DNA of 64,000 nucleotides, from positions 2,480,001-2,544,000 of the forward strand of contig NZ_JAVIWL010000001.1 in assembly GCF_034314045.1 (NCBI RefSeq), read 5' to 3'. This DNA is from Glaciimonas sp. CA11.2. GTDB taxonomy: Bacteria; Pseudomonadota; Gammaproteobacteria; Burkholderiales; Burkholderiaceae_D. The notes beneath the pieces are model-generated. The model saw only the letters and a list, made by a program, of their open reading frames with translations. It ran no database searches and was not told the origin of the DNA. Position 1 is the stretch's first letter. The number at the start of each line of letters is the position of its first letter. Made by a program: the position numbers and the translations under genes. This document shows, one piece after another, positions 1 through 8,808 of this stretch.

Positions 1-4
1 TCGA

Positions 5-973
5 ATGAATCCTCATTTGGTGCTTGTTGAAAATGCACTTCAGGTGCTGCTTACCGGTATCGTCGTCGGCGGCGTCTATGGTTTGATGTGTGTCGGACTT
101 GGACTTATTTTCAGCATGATGCGGGTGATTAATTTTGCTCAGGGTGAGTTCCTCATGCTGGGCATGTATGTCGCCCTGTTTATATTTCACCAGATTGGTA
201 ACGCGTTTGGATCTGCGCTGGGACCGTATGCCGGCCCCGTGATCAGCGCGCTGATAGCGGGCGTGGTGGTATATGTTTTTGCCATCATTCTTCACCCATT
301 AATACTGGGTCGAGTTTCAGGAACGCGGGTGGCGGGTGTGGACGGAGATGGCCATTATCCACAACTGACTATCACATTGGGCCTGTCACTTGTGCTGTCA
401 AACGGTGCGCTCATCCTGTTCGGGTCCGAGCCACGCACAATCCAGACGGCACTATCTTCCACTGCTTGGGAGATCGGTCCATTGATCGGTCCCGACGTTT
501 CGATATTTTTGAATAAGGCGCGTGCGGTCTCATTTGTGGTGGTGTTGTGCGTCGTGGCAGCGGTTGCCTTGCTGATTACGCGTACGCGCGTCGGTAAGAC
601 TTTACGCGCCGCAGCCGATAATGCAGAAGCCGCAATTTATATGGGTATTGATGTGGGACGATCGCACCGGTTTGCATTTGGTTTGGGGGCGGCGATTACC
701 GCCATCGCAGGCGGTTTGCTGGCCAGCTCCTACCCGTTTCAGCCGTACGTTGGTGTTGAGTTCGTGGTCATCATGTTTGCGGGCGTAGTGCTCGGTGGTA
801 TTGGCAGCATTACTGGCGCCTTTTGGGGCGGAATGACAATCGGTCTGGTTCAACAGCTGTCTACATTGGTGTTGCCGGTGCAGCTGCAAAATGCGGCGAT
901 CTTTGCGGTATTCCTGCTCATCATTATCATGCGGCCCCAAGGCCTTTTTGGAAGGACTGTTGACCGTGCCTAA
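5..973 (+). CDS. livH: Branched-chain amino acid-type ABC transporter permease (LivH family)
   Basis: This is an integral inner-membrane permease of the LivH family, which pairs with LivM to form the channel of Liv-type importers for branched-chain amino acids, amides or aromatic acids. The 322-residue protein is almost wholly hydrophobic. It has the family's early segment ending in INFAQGE (about residue 40) and the GGIGSITGA motif near residue 263, the loop that contacts the ATPase. Length is usual or slightly long for LivH. The start at base 5 is near the window edge, so its ribosome site is not fully visible. The stop overlaps the GTG start of the next gene by 8 bases, so translation is coupled. 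The substrate cannot be read from the sequence; the catabolic genes downstream suggest an organic acid rather than leucine (inference). Confidence 0.9.
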   Translation: MNPHLVLVENALQVLLTGIVVGGVYGLMCVGLGLIFSMMRVINFAQGEFLMLGMYVALFIFHQIGNAFGSALGPYAGPVISALIAGVVVYVFAIILHPLILGRVSGTRVAGVDGDGHYPQLTITLGLSLVLSNGALILFGSEPRTIQTALSSTAWEIGPLIGPDVSIFLNKARAVSFVVVLCVVAAVALLITRTRVGKTLRAAADNAEAAIYMGIDVGRSHRFAFGLGAAITAIAGGLLASSYPFQPYVGVEFVVIMFAGVVLGGIGSITGAFWGGMTIGLVQQLSTLVLPVQLQNAAIFAVFLLIIIMRPQGLFGRTVDRA

Positions 974-2816
974 TACTGTGCTTACCTCTGTACTTAATCC
1001 TGTATTCAATGCAATACCCAAGTTTCTTCAGCCCGCCAAAGGCGGCGCAGTCAAATTGATCGTGTTGTTGGCAGTGCTATATCTTGGGCTCACGATGCTG
1101 GTAAGCGATCCTTACTATGGCCAGATATTGACGCTGACGCCCATATGGGCAACGTTGGCGGTGTCATGGAATCTTTTCAGCGGTTATTCAGGATTGATGT
1201 CGTTTGGGCATGCCGCATTCTTTGGCCTGGGCGCCTATACGGTGGTTCTGCTCGAAGTGAAATTCGGGATATCGCCATGGATCGGCATTCCCATCGCCGC
1301 CTTTGTCGGTGGTTTGTCCGGTGCATTGATCGGCGCCTCAACTTTTCGTCTGCGGGGTCATTACTTCGCATTGGCTATGTTGGCTTATCCGCTCGGAATA
1401 CTATATGTTTTCGAGTGGCTAGGTTTGCAAGAGGTGACTTTTCCAAGGCATCTCAATTCGCCGATTCTGCACATGCAGTTCGCAGATGTGCGTTTCTACG
1501 CCGTCCTGGCTGTCATCCTATTGCTGATTGCGATAGGCATTAATCTGCGAGTTGCGCGCTCACGTTTTGGATTGTCGCTACTTGCGATCAAGCAAAATGA
1601 GCTCGCCGCAGAAGCGGCCGGGATTGATCCATTTAGCTGGAAGTTGCGCGCGATTGTGCTATCGGGCGCGATTGCTGGCGCTGCTGGCGGTCTGTATGCA
1701 GTCGTCATGCTGATCGTCACGCCGAACGCCGTATTTGGCATGTTGATATCGGCCCAGGCATTAATTTTCAGCCTGTTCGGTGGTGTGGGAACGATTGCCG
1801 GGCCTGTCATCGGTGCAATGGTGTTAGTGCCGGTTAGTGAACTTCTCAATGCAGAGTTAGGAGATAAATTGCCGGGCATCCAAGGCGTGGTGTTCGGACT
1901 CGCGATTATCCTGACCGTTCTGCTAGCGCCCGAGGGCATTTTGCCGAAGATACTCGCTGTTTTTGCAAAGCGAAAAACGCTGAACCAACGTGCTGGTATC
2001 AGTACCAATCCCGACGCAAAGCTTCCTGCTAATATTTCCATACCGACGCCGAAGGTCAGCACCGCTGGGTGTCACAGCGAAGTCGCCTTAAGCGTGAAAG
2101 CACTGTCCAAATCGTTTGGCGGTCTGCATGCGGTCAGCGAGGTATCGTTCGATGTTTTCCGAGATGAGATTCTTGGCGTTATCGGACCTAACGGTGCCGG
2201 TAAAACCACGCTATTTAATTTACTCAATGGTATTCTCCCTGCAACCAGAGGCGAGGTTATATTCGGCGGTCGCGACATCATCGGTCTCAGGCCTTATCAA
2301 GTCTCCAGATTGGGAATCGGCAGAACGTTTCAGGTAGTGCGGGCATTCGGTCGTCTGACTACGTTGCAAAATGTCGTGGTTGGGGCCTTTGCCAAAGAGC
2401 ATCGGGATGAAAAGGCGTATGCGCTCGCCCATGCAGCGCTGATCCAGGTCGGTATGGAAGCGGACGTCAATGTTCTCGCTGGAAGTTTGACGATGATGCA
2501 GTTGCGGTTAATGGAACTGGCACGTTGTCTGGTATCAAAACCAACACTCATTTTGCTGGACGAAATTCTGGCCGGTCTAGGTACAGATGACGTTGAGCAC
2601 CTGATCCCCATCATACAAAATATTCGCAACACTGGTGTTACCGTGGTCATCATTGAACACACGATGCACGCCATGGTGCGCCTTGCCGATCGTTTGCTGG
2701 TCCTTGATCATGGGTGCGTTCTGTCGACTGGCGAGCCGTCCGCGATCACTAATGATCCTATCGTCATCGAAGCATATCTCGGCAAGAAATGGAGCGCCCG
2801 TGCTGCAAATAAATAA
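966..2816 (+). CDS. Fused LivM permease-LivG ATPase of the same ABC importer
   Basis: One 616-residue chain joins two usually separate subunits. Residues 1 to about 345 are a LivM-type permease with many membrane spans. After a polar linker, residues from about 375 form a LivG-type ATPase with Walker A GPNGAGKTT near residue 407, Walker B LILLDE and an H-loop IIEHTM. The usual signature loop (LSGGQ, or LSYGQQ in LivG) is replaced by SLTMMQLRL, and the residue after the catalytic Glu is Ile instead of Pro. Similar loose signatures are known in LivG proteins of permease fusions, so it need not be inactive. I chose the GTG at 966 because GGAAGGA lies just upstream; an in-frame ATG at 891 would lie deep inside livH. 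Its 3' end overlaps livF by 17 bases. Confidence 0.88.
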   Translation: MPNTVLTSVLNPVFNAIPKFLQPAKGGAVKLIVLLAVLYLGLTMLVSDPYYGQILTLTPIWATLAVSWNLFSGYSGLMSFGHAAFFGLGAYTVVLLEVKFGISPWIGIPIAAFVGGLSGALIGASTFRLRGHYFALAMLAYPLGILYVFEWLGLQEVTFPRHLNSPILHMQFADVRFYAVLAVILLLIAIGINLRVARSRFGLSLLAIKQNELAAEAAGIDPFSWKLRAIVLSGAIAGAAGGLYAVVMLIVTPNAVFGMLISAQALIFSLFGGVGTIAGPVIGAMVLVPVSELLNAELGDKLPGIQGVVFGLAIILTVLLAPEGILPKILAVFAKRKTLNQRAGISTNPDAKLPANISIPTPKVSTAGCHSEVALSVKALSKSFGGLHAVSEVSFDVFRDEILGVIGPNGAGKTTLFNLLNGILPATRGEVIFGGRDIIGLRPYQVSRLGIGRTFQVVRAFGRLTTLQNVVVGAFAKEHRDEKAYALAHAALIQVGMEADVNVLAGSLTMMQLRLMELARCLVSKPTLILLDEILAGLGTDDVEHLIPIIQNIRNTGVTVVIIEHTMHAMVRLADRLLVLDHGCVLSTGEPSAITNDPIVIEAYLGKKWSARAANK

Positions 2817-3507
2817 CCTATCGGTTTCCTATGATGGGTTAAAAGCCCTGGTCGATATCAATTTAGAGGTAGCTGATGGAAAGTTTGTCGCCATTGTCGG
2901 CCCCAATGGTGCCGGCAAGACGACGCTTTTCAAAGCAATATCCGGTGTGGTCCCGATTGCTGCCGGATCCATATTTTTTGACGGTATCGACTTGTCCACC
3001 GTAGCGCCCGCGCGCCGCCCCCATTTGGGTATCGCGCACGTGCCGGAAGGTCGTCAAGTATTTAAAAGTCTCACAGTATTGGAAAACCTGGAAATGGGTG
3101 CGCGTACCAAGGACGCAACCCAGCACTGGACGCAAAGCCTTGATCAAATCTATGCACTATTTCCGAGATTGGCTGAGCGCAGCAATCAGTTTGCCGGCAC
3201 GCTCTCAGGTGGGGAACAACAGATGGTGGCAATCGGTCGCGGTCTTGCGTCCAGGCCGAAGTTATTGATGTTTGATGAGCCATCAATGGGTCTGTCACCG
3301 GCAATCGCCGATTCCATCTTTGAATGTATAGAAAAAATTTATCGTGAGAGTAAGGTCGCCGTTTTGCTAGTGGAGCAACGGGTCGCCGAAGCCTTGCAAA
3401 CCTGCGATCACGGTTACGTCCTGGGATCGGGAAGGGTGATCCTTCAGGGACCCCCAGACGTGCTGATCAATGATCCTAATGTTAAACGCGCTTATCTGGG
3501 CATGTAA
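2800..3507 (+). CDS. livF: ABC transporter ATPase (LivF family)
   Basis: This is the second cytoplasmic ATPase of the Liv-type importer. It has Walker A GPNGAGKTT, a canonical signature LSGGEQQ, Walker B LLMFDEPS and the typical LivF phrase HVPEGRQVF. From the GTG at 2800 it is 235 residues, the normal LivF length. That start has GGAG five bases upstream and lies inside the end of the LivM-LivG gene, which fits coupled translation. A longer reading from 2635 would add residues without homology. Its canonical signature contrasts with the altered one in the fused LivG partner, so the two nucleotide sites may be asymmetric (inference). Confidence 0.9.
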   Translation: MLQINNLSVSYDGLKALVDINLEVADGKFVAIVGPNGAGKTTLFKAISGVVPIAAGSIFFDGIDLSTVAPARRPHLGIAHVPEGRQVFKSLTVLENLEMGARTKDATQHWTQSLDQIYALFPRLAERSNQFAGTLSGGEQQMVAIGRGLASRPKLLMFDEPSMGLSPAIADSIFECIEKIYRESKVAVLLVEQRVAEALQTCDHGYVLGSGRVILQGPPDVLINDPNVKRAYLGM

Positions 3508-3569
3508 CAAATTGGTTGCTGATTTTTTCTGTAATCGGTTTAGATGTTTATTTACTACAAGGAGACTGT

Positions 3570-4820
3570 ATGAAGACCAATAAAAAAAATAATCTATTGA
3601 AGGCAGTGGGTTTGTTTGCATCCGCCTTGCCGCTCATGGTGATGTCGTTACCGAACGCTTATGCCGTACCTGAAGACGTAAAAGTCGCGTTGATCGTTCC
3701 GCTTTCAGGTGCTTGGGCGCGTAATGGTGAGTTGCAGCGTAAGGGTGCTGAAATGGCGATTGATGATATCAATGCGTCCGGCGGTATTAAAGCGCTTGGC
3801 GGCGCGAAAATGCGGTTGGTGGTCGCTGACACCGGCGATTCAGTTGAAAAAGCAAAGAATGCGATCCAGCGACTCTTGTCGCAAGAGCCTAGTCTTATCG
3901 GTGGATCCGGTGCTTTTCTTAGTTCATTGACGCTTGCCGTCACCGAAGTTTCTGAACGTGCCGAACTGCCTTGGTTATCGCTCTCCTACAGCGATCAGAT
4001 TACCAATCGTGGTTTTAAATATGTGTTTCAGACTTCACCGATTGCGAGTGTTCAAGCTGAAACCGTCTTGCCGATTCTGGTGAAACTGTCGACCGATAGC
4101 ACAGGGAAAGCACCGAAAAACGCCGGAATCGTGATGGACAATACCGCGTCTCCGGCGAGTTTTACAAAAGGTATGCGCGAGAGTGGTTTCGCCAAATACG
4201 GCATTAACCTGATCACTGATCAGGTGTATACGCCGCCTTTGGCTGATGCCACTTCCTTGGTGCAGAAGCTGCGTAATACGCGTCCCGATCTGGCTTTTAT
4301 GCTGACGACAAACGTGCCTGACACCAAGCTGCTGTTGGAAAAAATGAACGAAATGGGCGTCGGTTCAGGCAAGATTCCTGTCGTTACAAACGGTGGACAC
4401 ATGGGCGCGCCAGAATTGCTTAAGGTTGTTAAAAAAGAGATGCTGGAAGGCGTGATGGTCGTGGTGGCAAACTGGGGCGGGAAGGGCGACGAGAAGCTGT
4501 CGGAGCTATTTAAGAAGCGTACAGGTGAGTCTTGGATGACCCAGGACAGCCTTTCAACCTACGGCGACATGTGGATATTTAAAGATGCGTTGGAGAAGGC
4601 TGGCGTTGCTGACCGGAAAAAAGTGGCGGCTGCAATCCGGTCAATGGATACGTCGGAAGGCGCAGCGAAATATTTTGCTGGTGGACATTTGAAATTTGAC
4701 GAAAAAGGCCGACGTGTTGGATCGGGGATCGTTATTCTGCAGTGGAGAAACGGTGTGCCGGTTCCGGTATATCCGGCTTCTCTTGCCGTGGCTAAACCGG
4801 TCTGGCCAAAGCTGCCTTAA
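3570..4820 (+). CDS. Periplasmic substrate-binding protein of the Liv-type importer
   Basis: This 416-residue secreted protein captures the substrate for the ABC importer encoded just upstream. The N-terminus is a signal peptide (basic KTNKKN, hydrophobic core, likely cleavage after AYA at residue 32). The mature part begins with the Peripla_BP_6 pattern KVALIVPLSGAWA and continues as a type I binding fold (GAEMAIDDIN, GGSGAFLSS). AAGGAGAC sits directly ahead of the ATG at 3570, which decides the start over an upstream in-frame ATG at 3516. It is last in the operon and is followed by a strong terminator. The size and ABC partner fit the family, but the ligand is not predictable; aromatic or hydroxylated acids are plausible given the neighbours. 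Confidence 0.88.
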   Translation: MKTNKKNNLLKAVGLFASALPLMVMSLPNAYAVPEDVKVALIVPLSGAWARNGELQRKGAEMAIDDINASGGIKALGGAKMRLVVADTGDSVEKAKNAIQRLLSQEPSLIGGSGAFLSSLTLAVTEVSERAELPWLSLSYSDQITNRGFKYVFQTSPIASVQAETVLPILVKLSTDSTGKAPKNAGIVMDNTASPASFTKGMRESGFAKYGINLITDQVYTPPLADATSLVQKLRNTRPDLAFMLTTNVPDTKLLLEKMNEMGVGSGKIPVVTNGGHMGAPELLKVVKKEMLEGVMVVVANWGGKGDEKLSELFKKRTGESWMTQDSLSTYGDMWIFKDALEKAGVADRKKVAAAIRSMDTSEGAAKYFAGGHLKFDEKGRRVGSGIVILQWRNGVPVPVYPASLAVAKPVWPKLP

Positions 4821-4866
4821 ATAATTTTAACGCGTTGTAATTGGTTTTAAATCGCCCCATGATGTA

Positions 4867-4905
4867 AATAAAGCCTCCGCTTGCTACTTGCAGGGAGGCT
4901 TTATT
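4867..4905. terminator. Bidirectional intrinsic terminator
   Basis: A perfect 12-bp inverted repeat (AATAAAGCCTCC / GGAGGCTTTATT) with a 15-base loop is followed by a T-run on the + strand; the A-rich 5' arm gives U residues on the - strand. It lies between two converging genes, the binding protein gene ending at 4820 and the LysR gene ending at 4922, and can serve both. Confidence 0.85.
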
Positions 4906-4921
4906 TTTTTGGATCGGATGA

Positions 4922-5815
4922 TTAAACGATTTCCGTTTGACTGAAAAGCCAGTCGCGGAATGCTTTGATTTTTCTACTGTTCATCCGCGCCGCGCGATAA
5001 CACACAAAATGCATTTCTCTGGCAAGTGGGCGAAACGACGTTTTGCCTAATTGCACCAACTCGCCGCTCGCGATCTCTTGCGTGGCTAGTCGCGTGCTTT
5101 CAAGCGAAACGCCAAGACCGTTGAGCGCCGCAGAAATAGCCAGCGACCCGCGATCGAATGACAAACGTGGTCTGTCTGGAAGCGTTAGCCCGTGTAGGTC
5201 GAACCAGTTTTGCCACGTTACCGGGCTGAGTTGTGAGTCGATCAGGGTGAAATGCGCCATCTCGTTGAGGTCAATTTCCGCGCTGCCTTTGAGTAGCTTT
5301 GGGGAACATAGCGGAGCGATGACCTCGGTTCCGAGCGGCTCAATGGTGACGCCCGACCTTTCTTTCGCCGAGCCGTAAGCAATCGCAATATCAATCTCTT
5401 CATGCTGGATCAGATCGATTGGATCGGCACTGGACGACATCCGAATGGTAATCAATGGATGTTCCTGCATAAAATGGGGCAAGTGCGGGCCGAGCCATTT
5501 TGACGCAAAACTTGGTGTGCAATGCACCGCAAGGGATTCGGTCTCTTCCGGCAAACTCAGATCAGCGCAGGAAGACTCAATCAAGTCAAATGCACGCGAT
5601 AGGCCAACCAGCAATTGTTTGCCGTCTGGTGTGAGCTCGACTCGCCGCGTGAGTCTGTCAAATAATGGTTTCCCAAAATAGGTTTCAAGTCCATGAACCT
5701 GATGGCTGATTGCGGACGGTGTGAGATGCAATTCTTTTGCTGCGAGCGCAAAGCTTCCCTGCCGGGCAGCGGCCTCAAAAGCGCGTAGTGAAAAGAAGCT
5801 TGGAAATTTTCTCAT
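4922..5815 (-). CDS. LysR-family regulator, GcvA-like subgroup
   Basis: This is a 297-residue LysR-type transcription factor. Residues about 6-65 form the winged helix-turn-helix (FFSLRAFEAAARQGSF, then TPSAISHQV), and the rest is an effector-binding LysR_substrate domain (AVHCTPSFASKWLGP is typical of the GcvA/AmpR branch). It is transcribed away from the class II aldolase gene, with about 250 bases of shared promoter region. That arrangement normally means it controls the divergent gene and itself. No clear Shine-Dalgarno precedes the ATG. The inducer is unknown; the target is probably the aldolase and transporter genes at 6.1-8.5 kb. Confidence 0.88.
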   Translation of the reverse strand: MRKFPSFFSLRAFEAAARQGSFALAAKELHLTPSAISHQVHGLETYFGKPLFDRLTRRVELTPDGKQLLVGLSRAFDLIESSCADLSLPEETESLAVHCTPSFASKWLGPHLPHFMQEHPLITIRMSSSADPIDLIQHEEIDIAIAYGSAKERSGVTIEPLGTEVIAPLCSPKLLKGSAEIDLNEMAHFTLIDSQLSPVTWQNWFDLHGLTLPDRPRLSFDRGSLAISAALNGLGVSLESTRLATQEIASGELVQLGKTSFRPLAREMHFVCYRAARMNSRKIKAFRDWLFSQTEIV

Positions 5816-5825
5816 GTGTTATAGG

Positions 5826-5838
5826 TGAATTAGATTCA
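5826..5838. promoter_or_regulatory. Candidate LysR operator
   Basis: The short inverted repeat TGAAT-TAG-ATTCA sits 11 bases ahead of the LysR start codon in the divergent intergenic region. LysR proteins often bind T-N11-A type dyads at their own promoter, and this dyad has that spacing. Assignment is by position and symmetry only. Confidence 0.35.
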
Positions 5839-6062
5839 TCATTCGTGAAAAGGTATCGTTTGTCAAGGTGTCTCGCAAGTTGGATCATGATAATAACCAT
5901 CACCGTAGTGGACCAGACCGGAGTCTGCTTAGCATTATCGCAGGACCGGCAGCATGTCCGTTTGATGGTGAATTATTACTATAGTCGCAACAATTAAAAA
6001 TGAAATTAAAAATTACAGTATTTAAAAACCACGTCTAAAAACGAAGTAATAAGGAGAAGATC

Positions 6063-6875
6063 ATGTCTGAAGTTATCGAGCGCGTATCGCTATACCAGCC
6101 AAAACAAAAAGGGCTTAAATTCCCGAGCATTCCAAAATTTGATAACCACGCTCAAGAGCGCCAGCATCGCAAAGAAAGACTCGTTGCGTCATGCCGCGCG
6201 TTTGCAGTACACGGTTTGGATTACGGTTTTGCAGGTCATTTAACAGTGCGCGATCCAGAGTTCCCAAATCTGTATTGGACCAATCCAATGGCAGTCCACT
6301 TCTCCCAGGTAAAGGTATCAAACCTGATCCTGGCCGATCATAAAGGCGAAGTGGTCGAGGGCGATTATGCATTGAATCGCGCTGGATTTGTGCTGCATTC
6401 AGCGGTGCACGAATTGCATCCAGAGATCATCGCAATGTGTCACGCGCATACGATCTATGGCACGGCTTGGGCCGCGACCGGACGTTTATTAGATCCGATC
6501 ACCCAAGATGCAGCGGTCTTTTTTGAAGATCACATCGTCATTAATGACGAAGCTGGCGCGGTAGCGGTTGAAGAAGGCGCAGGATATTCAGTTGCCGGTC
6601 AATTCAAGGACGTTAAAGCGGTGATTCATCAGAATCATGGCTTGATGACCGTCAGTCGTCACAGCATCGAATCTGCAGCGTTCTGGTTCATTGCGCTGGA
6701 ACGTGTTTGTCAGCAACAATTATTGATTGAGGCGAGCGGTATCAAGCCAACATTGGTGACACCAGATCGTGCCCGTTATAGTCGCGAGCATGTTGGCAGT
6801 CCTTACATCGGCTGGTTGCATTTCCAGCCGCTTTACGAGCATCTGGTCGCGACACAACCCGATATGTTTGACTAA
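6063..6875 (+). CDS. Class II aldolase/adducin-family protein (aldolase or decarboxylase)
   Basis: This 270-residue protein belongs to the zinc-dependent class II aldolase/adducin fold, whose members cleave or decarboxylate sugar phosphates and dihydroxy-aromatic acids. Visible metal ligands are His127 and His129 (CHAHT) and His192 (NHGLM), with the family's FAGHLTVRDP segment near residue 57. AAGGAG precedes the ATG. It lies between a divergent LysR gene and an MFS importer, near a Rieske oxygenase. Class II aldolase-fold decarboxylases act on dihydroxyphthalate-like products of such oxygenases, so a decarboxylase role is possible (inference). It could equally act on a sugar acid derivative, since ACS-family MFS importers often carry sugar acids or tartrate-like compounds. 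Confidence 0.82.
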   Translation: MSEVIERVSLYQPKQKGLKFPSIPKFDNHAQERQHRKERLVASCRAFAVHGLDYGFAGHLTVRDPEFPNLYWTNPMAVHFSQVKVSNLILADHKGEVVEGDYALNRAGFVLHSAVHELHPEIIAMCHAHTIYGTAWAATGRLLDPITQDAAVFFEDHIVINDEAGAVAVEEGAGYSVAGQFKDVKAVIHQNHGLMTVSRHSIESAAFWFIALERVCQQQLLIEASGIKPTLVTPDRARYSREHVGSPYIGWLHFQPLYEHLVATQPDMFD

Positions 6876-6892
6876 AATTTGCCTGACGTGTG

Positions 6893-6921
6893 GGGAAATA
6901 CCTGCAAATTTTGCTTCCCCC
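6893..6921 (+). terminator. Weak hairpin after the aldolase gene
   Basis: GGGGAA (6893) pairs with TTCCCC (ending 6921), with an inner GCAAA/TTTGC stem and a six-base bulge. There is no T-run. It may slow transcription, but it is not a clear intrinsic terminator. The rest of the stretch up to 7170 shows nothing recognisable. Confidence 0.3.
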
Positions 6922-7170
6922 GCCGTAATACAGGTTAGCCTATTTATTTAGCGAAATGGATGAACCTGAATAAAATGACTAAAAAATACTAAAACCTACG
7001 CGAAAACGTCCCAACTAAGGAGTGCAGACGAAGACAGTACGCTAGTCCCGGGACGGGTAGGTGGCTAGTAAAGACAACGCAGTCGGGGTGATTTCGCGTA
7101 AGTACTAATTAAGTATCTGAGATGCCCACGGCATACCCAGAACATAAGCTAAAAACCAGGAGATAACATA

Positions 7171-8472
7171 ATGTATAGCCCAACGGTTGACGAAGTCAGC
7201 GCGCGTACGGACGAGTCCGCAACTTACGCTAAGGTCATGTGGCGGCTGATTCCCTTTTTGTTCTTGTGCTACGTGTGTTCCTATCTGGATCGGGTGAACG
7301 TCGGCTTTGCAAAACTGCAAATGATGAGCGATCTCAATTTAAGCGAAGCCGTTTATGGGCTTGGTGCAGGAATGTTTTTTGTTGGCTATTTGCTCTTCGA
7401 AGTGCCGAGTAATCTCATCATGCAAAAAGTTGGTGCGCGTCTCTGGATCGCCCGAATTATGGTGACGTGGGGTGTGATTTCTGGCGCAATGATGTTCGTT
7501 ACGACACCAACAAGTTTTTACATCATGCGCTTTGTTCTCGGCGTTGCCGAGGCTGGTTTCATACCCGCCATATTGCTCTATCTCACTTATTGGTTTCCTG
7601 CATCGCGACGCGGCAAAGTGACGGCGCTTTTCATGACCGGTATCCCTATGTCAGGCGTTATAGGTGGTCCACTGTCAGGCTGGATTTTGCACGCGATGAG
7701 TGGGTCGCATGGTCTAGCCGGATGGCAGTGGCTGTTCTTTCTGGAAGGTATTCCCACTGTGATATTGGGCGTCATGGCGTTCTTTTATCTGGACGATAAA
7801 ATTGCGGACGCTAAATGGCTTTCACCAGCGCAGCGCACGATGCTGGAAAAAAATCTAGCGGCAGACAAGCATGGCAAGACCTTACATTCACTACGCGACG
7901 GATTTACTAATCCCAAAGTATGGTTATTGAGCTTCATCTACTTATTTTTCACGATGGGATTGTATGGCGTTAGTTTCTGGCTTCCGACCATCGTCAAGGC
8001 AAGTGGTGTATCCGACCCCCTCAATATTGGTCTGCTCACGGCTATTCCTTACGCAGCAGCAACGGTAGCAATGATCGTGGTTGGTCGCAGTTCGGATATG
8101 CGCGGAGAGCGCCGTTGGCATCTTGCCATAGCTGGCTTTGTCGGTGCTGTGGGCTTAGTATTTAGTGTGATGTACGCGCAAAATACGACTATCGCGATGG
8201 TTGCCTTGACGTTTGCAACGATGGGAATCATGACCACAATTTCACAATTTTGGGTCTTACCTCCAACGATACTTACCGGCGCGGCAGCGGCAACAGGCAT
8301 CGCCCTTGCTAACTCGATTGGCAGCGTCTCCGGCCTGATCAGTCCATATCTGCTTGGATGGGTAAAGACGGTGACCGACAGCACCAACAACGGCGTGCTC
8401 GTTCTCGCAGCAAGCCTGGTTATCGGAGGATTGCTGGTGTTCACAGTTCCGGCAAAGTTGGTTAATCGTTAG
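7171..8472 (+). CDS. MFS transporter, anion:cation symporter (ACS) family
   Basis: This 433-residue, 12-span major facilitator protein sits in the inner membrane. It has the ACS-family marks: LDRVNVGFAK after the first span, the FPASRRGKVTALF loop near residue 145 and a first half rich in GVAEAGFIPA. ACS members import organic anions such as tartrate, hexuronates, phthalate or 4-hydroxyphenylacetate with protons. AGGAG stands nine bases before the ATG. It follows the aldolase gene after 295 bases and precedes a second LysR gene in the same direction. The second half also looks intact. The likely role is uptake of the substrate of the oxygenase cluster (inference). Confidence 0.87.
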   Translation: MYSPTVDEVSARTDESATYAKVMWRLIPFLFLCYVCSYLDRVNVGFAKLQMMSDLNLSEAVYGLGAGMFFVGYLLFEVPSNLIMQKVGARLWIARIMVTWGVISGAMMFVTTPTSFYIMRFVLGVAEAGFIPAILLYLTYWFPASRRGKVTALFMTGIPMSGVIGGPLSGWILHAMSGSHGLAGWQWLFFLEGIPTVILGVMAFFYLDDKIADAKWLSPAQRTMLEKNLAADKHGKTLHSLRDGFTNPKVWLLSFIYLFFTMGLYGVSFWLPTIVKASGVSDPLNIGLLTAIPYAAATVAMIVVGRSSDMRGERRWHLAIAGFVGAVGLVFSVMYAQNTTIAMVALTFATMGIMTTISQFWVLPPTILTGAAAATGIALANSIGSVSGLISPYLLGWVKTVTDSTNNGVLVLAASLVIGGLLVFTVPAKLVNR

Positions 8473-8508
8473 ACACCTATGCGGCGTAAAAATAATCTGA
8501 GTCGCTAA

Positions 8509-8529
8509 CGATCAAAAATTTTTTGATCG
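8509..8529. promoter_or_regulatory. 21-bp perfect palindrome downstream of the MFS gene
   Basis: CGATCAAAAA, one central T, then TTTTTGATCG form a perfect inverted repeat 37 bases after the MFS stop. With almost no loop it is more likely a protein-binding dyad or a minor attenuator than a normal terminator. Confidence 0.35.
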
Positions 8530-8617
8530 GAAAATACGTTAGAGCAAGCCTTTCCTGGCGCTATAAAAACCAGGCTGGAACAGATTTGCAAACTAATCTG
8601 ATGGATGCAAGACAATG

Positions 8618-8669
8618 AAAATGACAAAGCTCGCTCGGCTTCATCGCCGCAGGCGACCTTTGTCATTTT
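8618..8669 (+). terminator. Intrinsic terminator between MFS and LysR genes
   Basis: AAAATGACAAAG (8618-8629) pairs perfectly with CTTTGTCATTTT (8658-8669), closing a loop that itself can fold (GCC/GGC), followed by Ts. It is 145 bases beyond the MFS stop and 140 before the LysR start, so it probably ends the aldolase-MFS transcript and leaves the LysR gene with its own promoter. Confidence 0.6.
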
Positions 8670-8808
8670 TACATTTTAGACACATTCAGACCGGTCCTTC
8701 ACTTGATAGAATTGCGCAAGCTCGCCTTGTTATTCAAAGAAGCGAGCCATTACAGCGAAGAGTCCTCTACAATTCGGCCATGCAAGGATCAAGGAGTGTC
8801 TTTTGGCC

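Noticed and set aside
891..965. An upstream ATG start for the LivM-LivG gene at 891
   Set aside because: It lies inside livH with no ribosome site, and the encoded lead has no similarity; the GTG at 966 has GGAAGGA just ahead.
602..1021. Open frame on the minus strand inside livH
   Set aside because: It is antisense to a clear permease gene, has no family features and is a shadow of codon bias.
8509..8529. Palindrome as terminator of the MFS gene
   Set aside because: It has a single-base loop and no stable hairpin; a much better terminator lies at 8618-8669.
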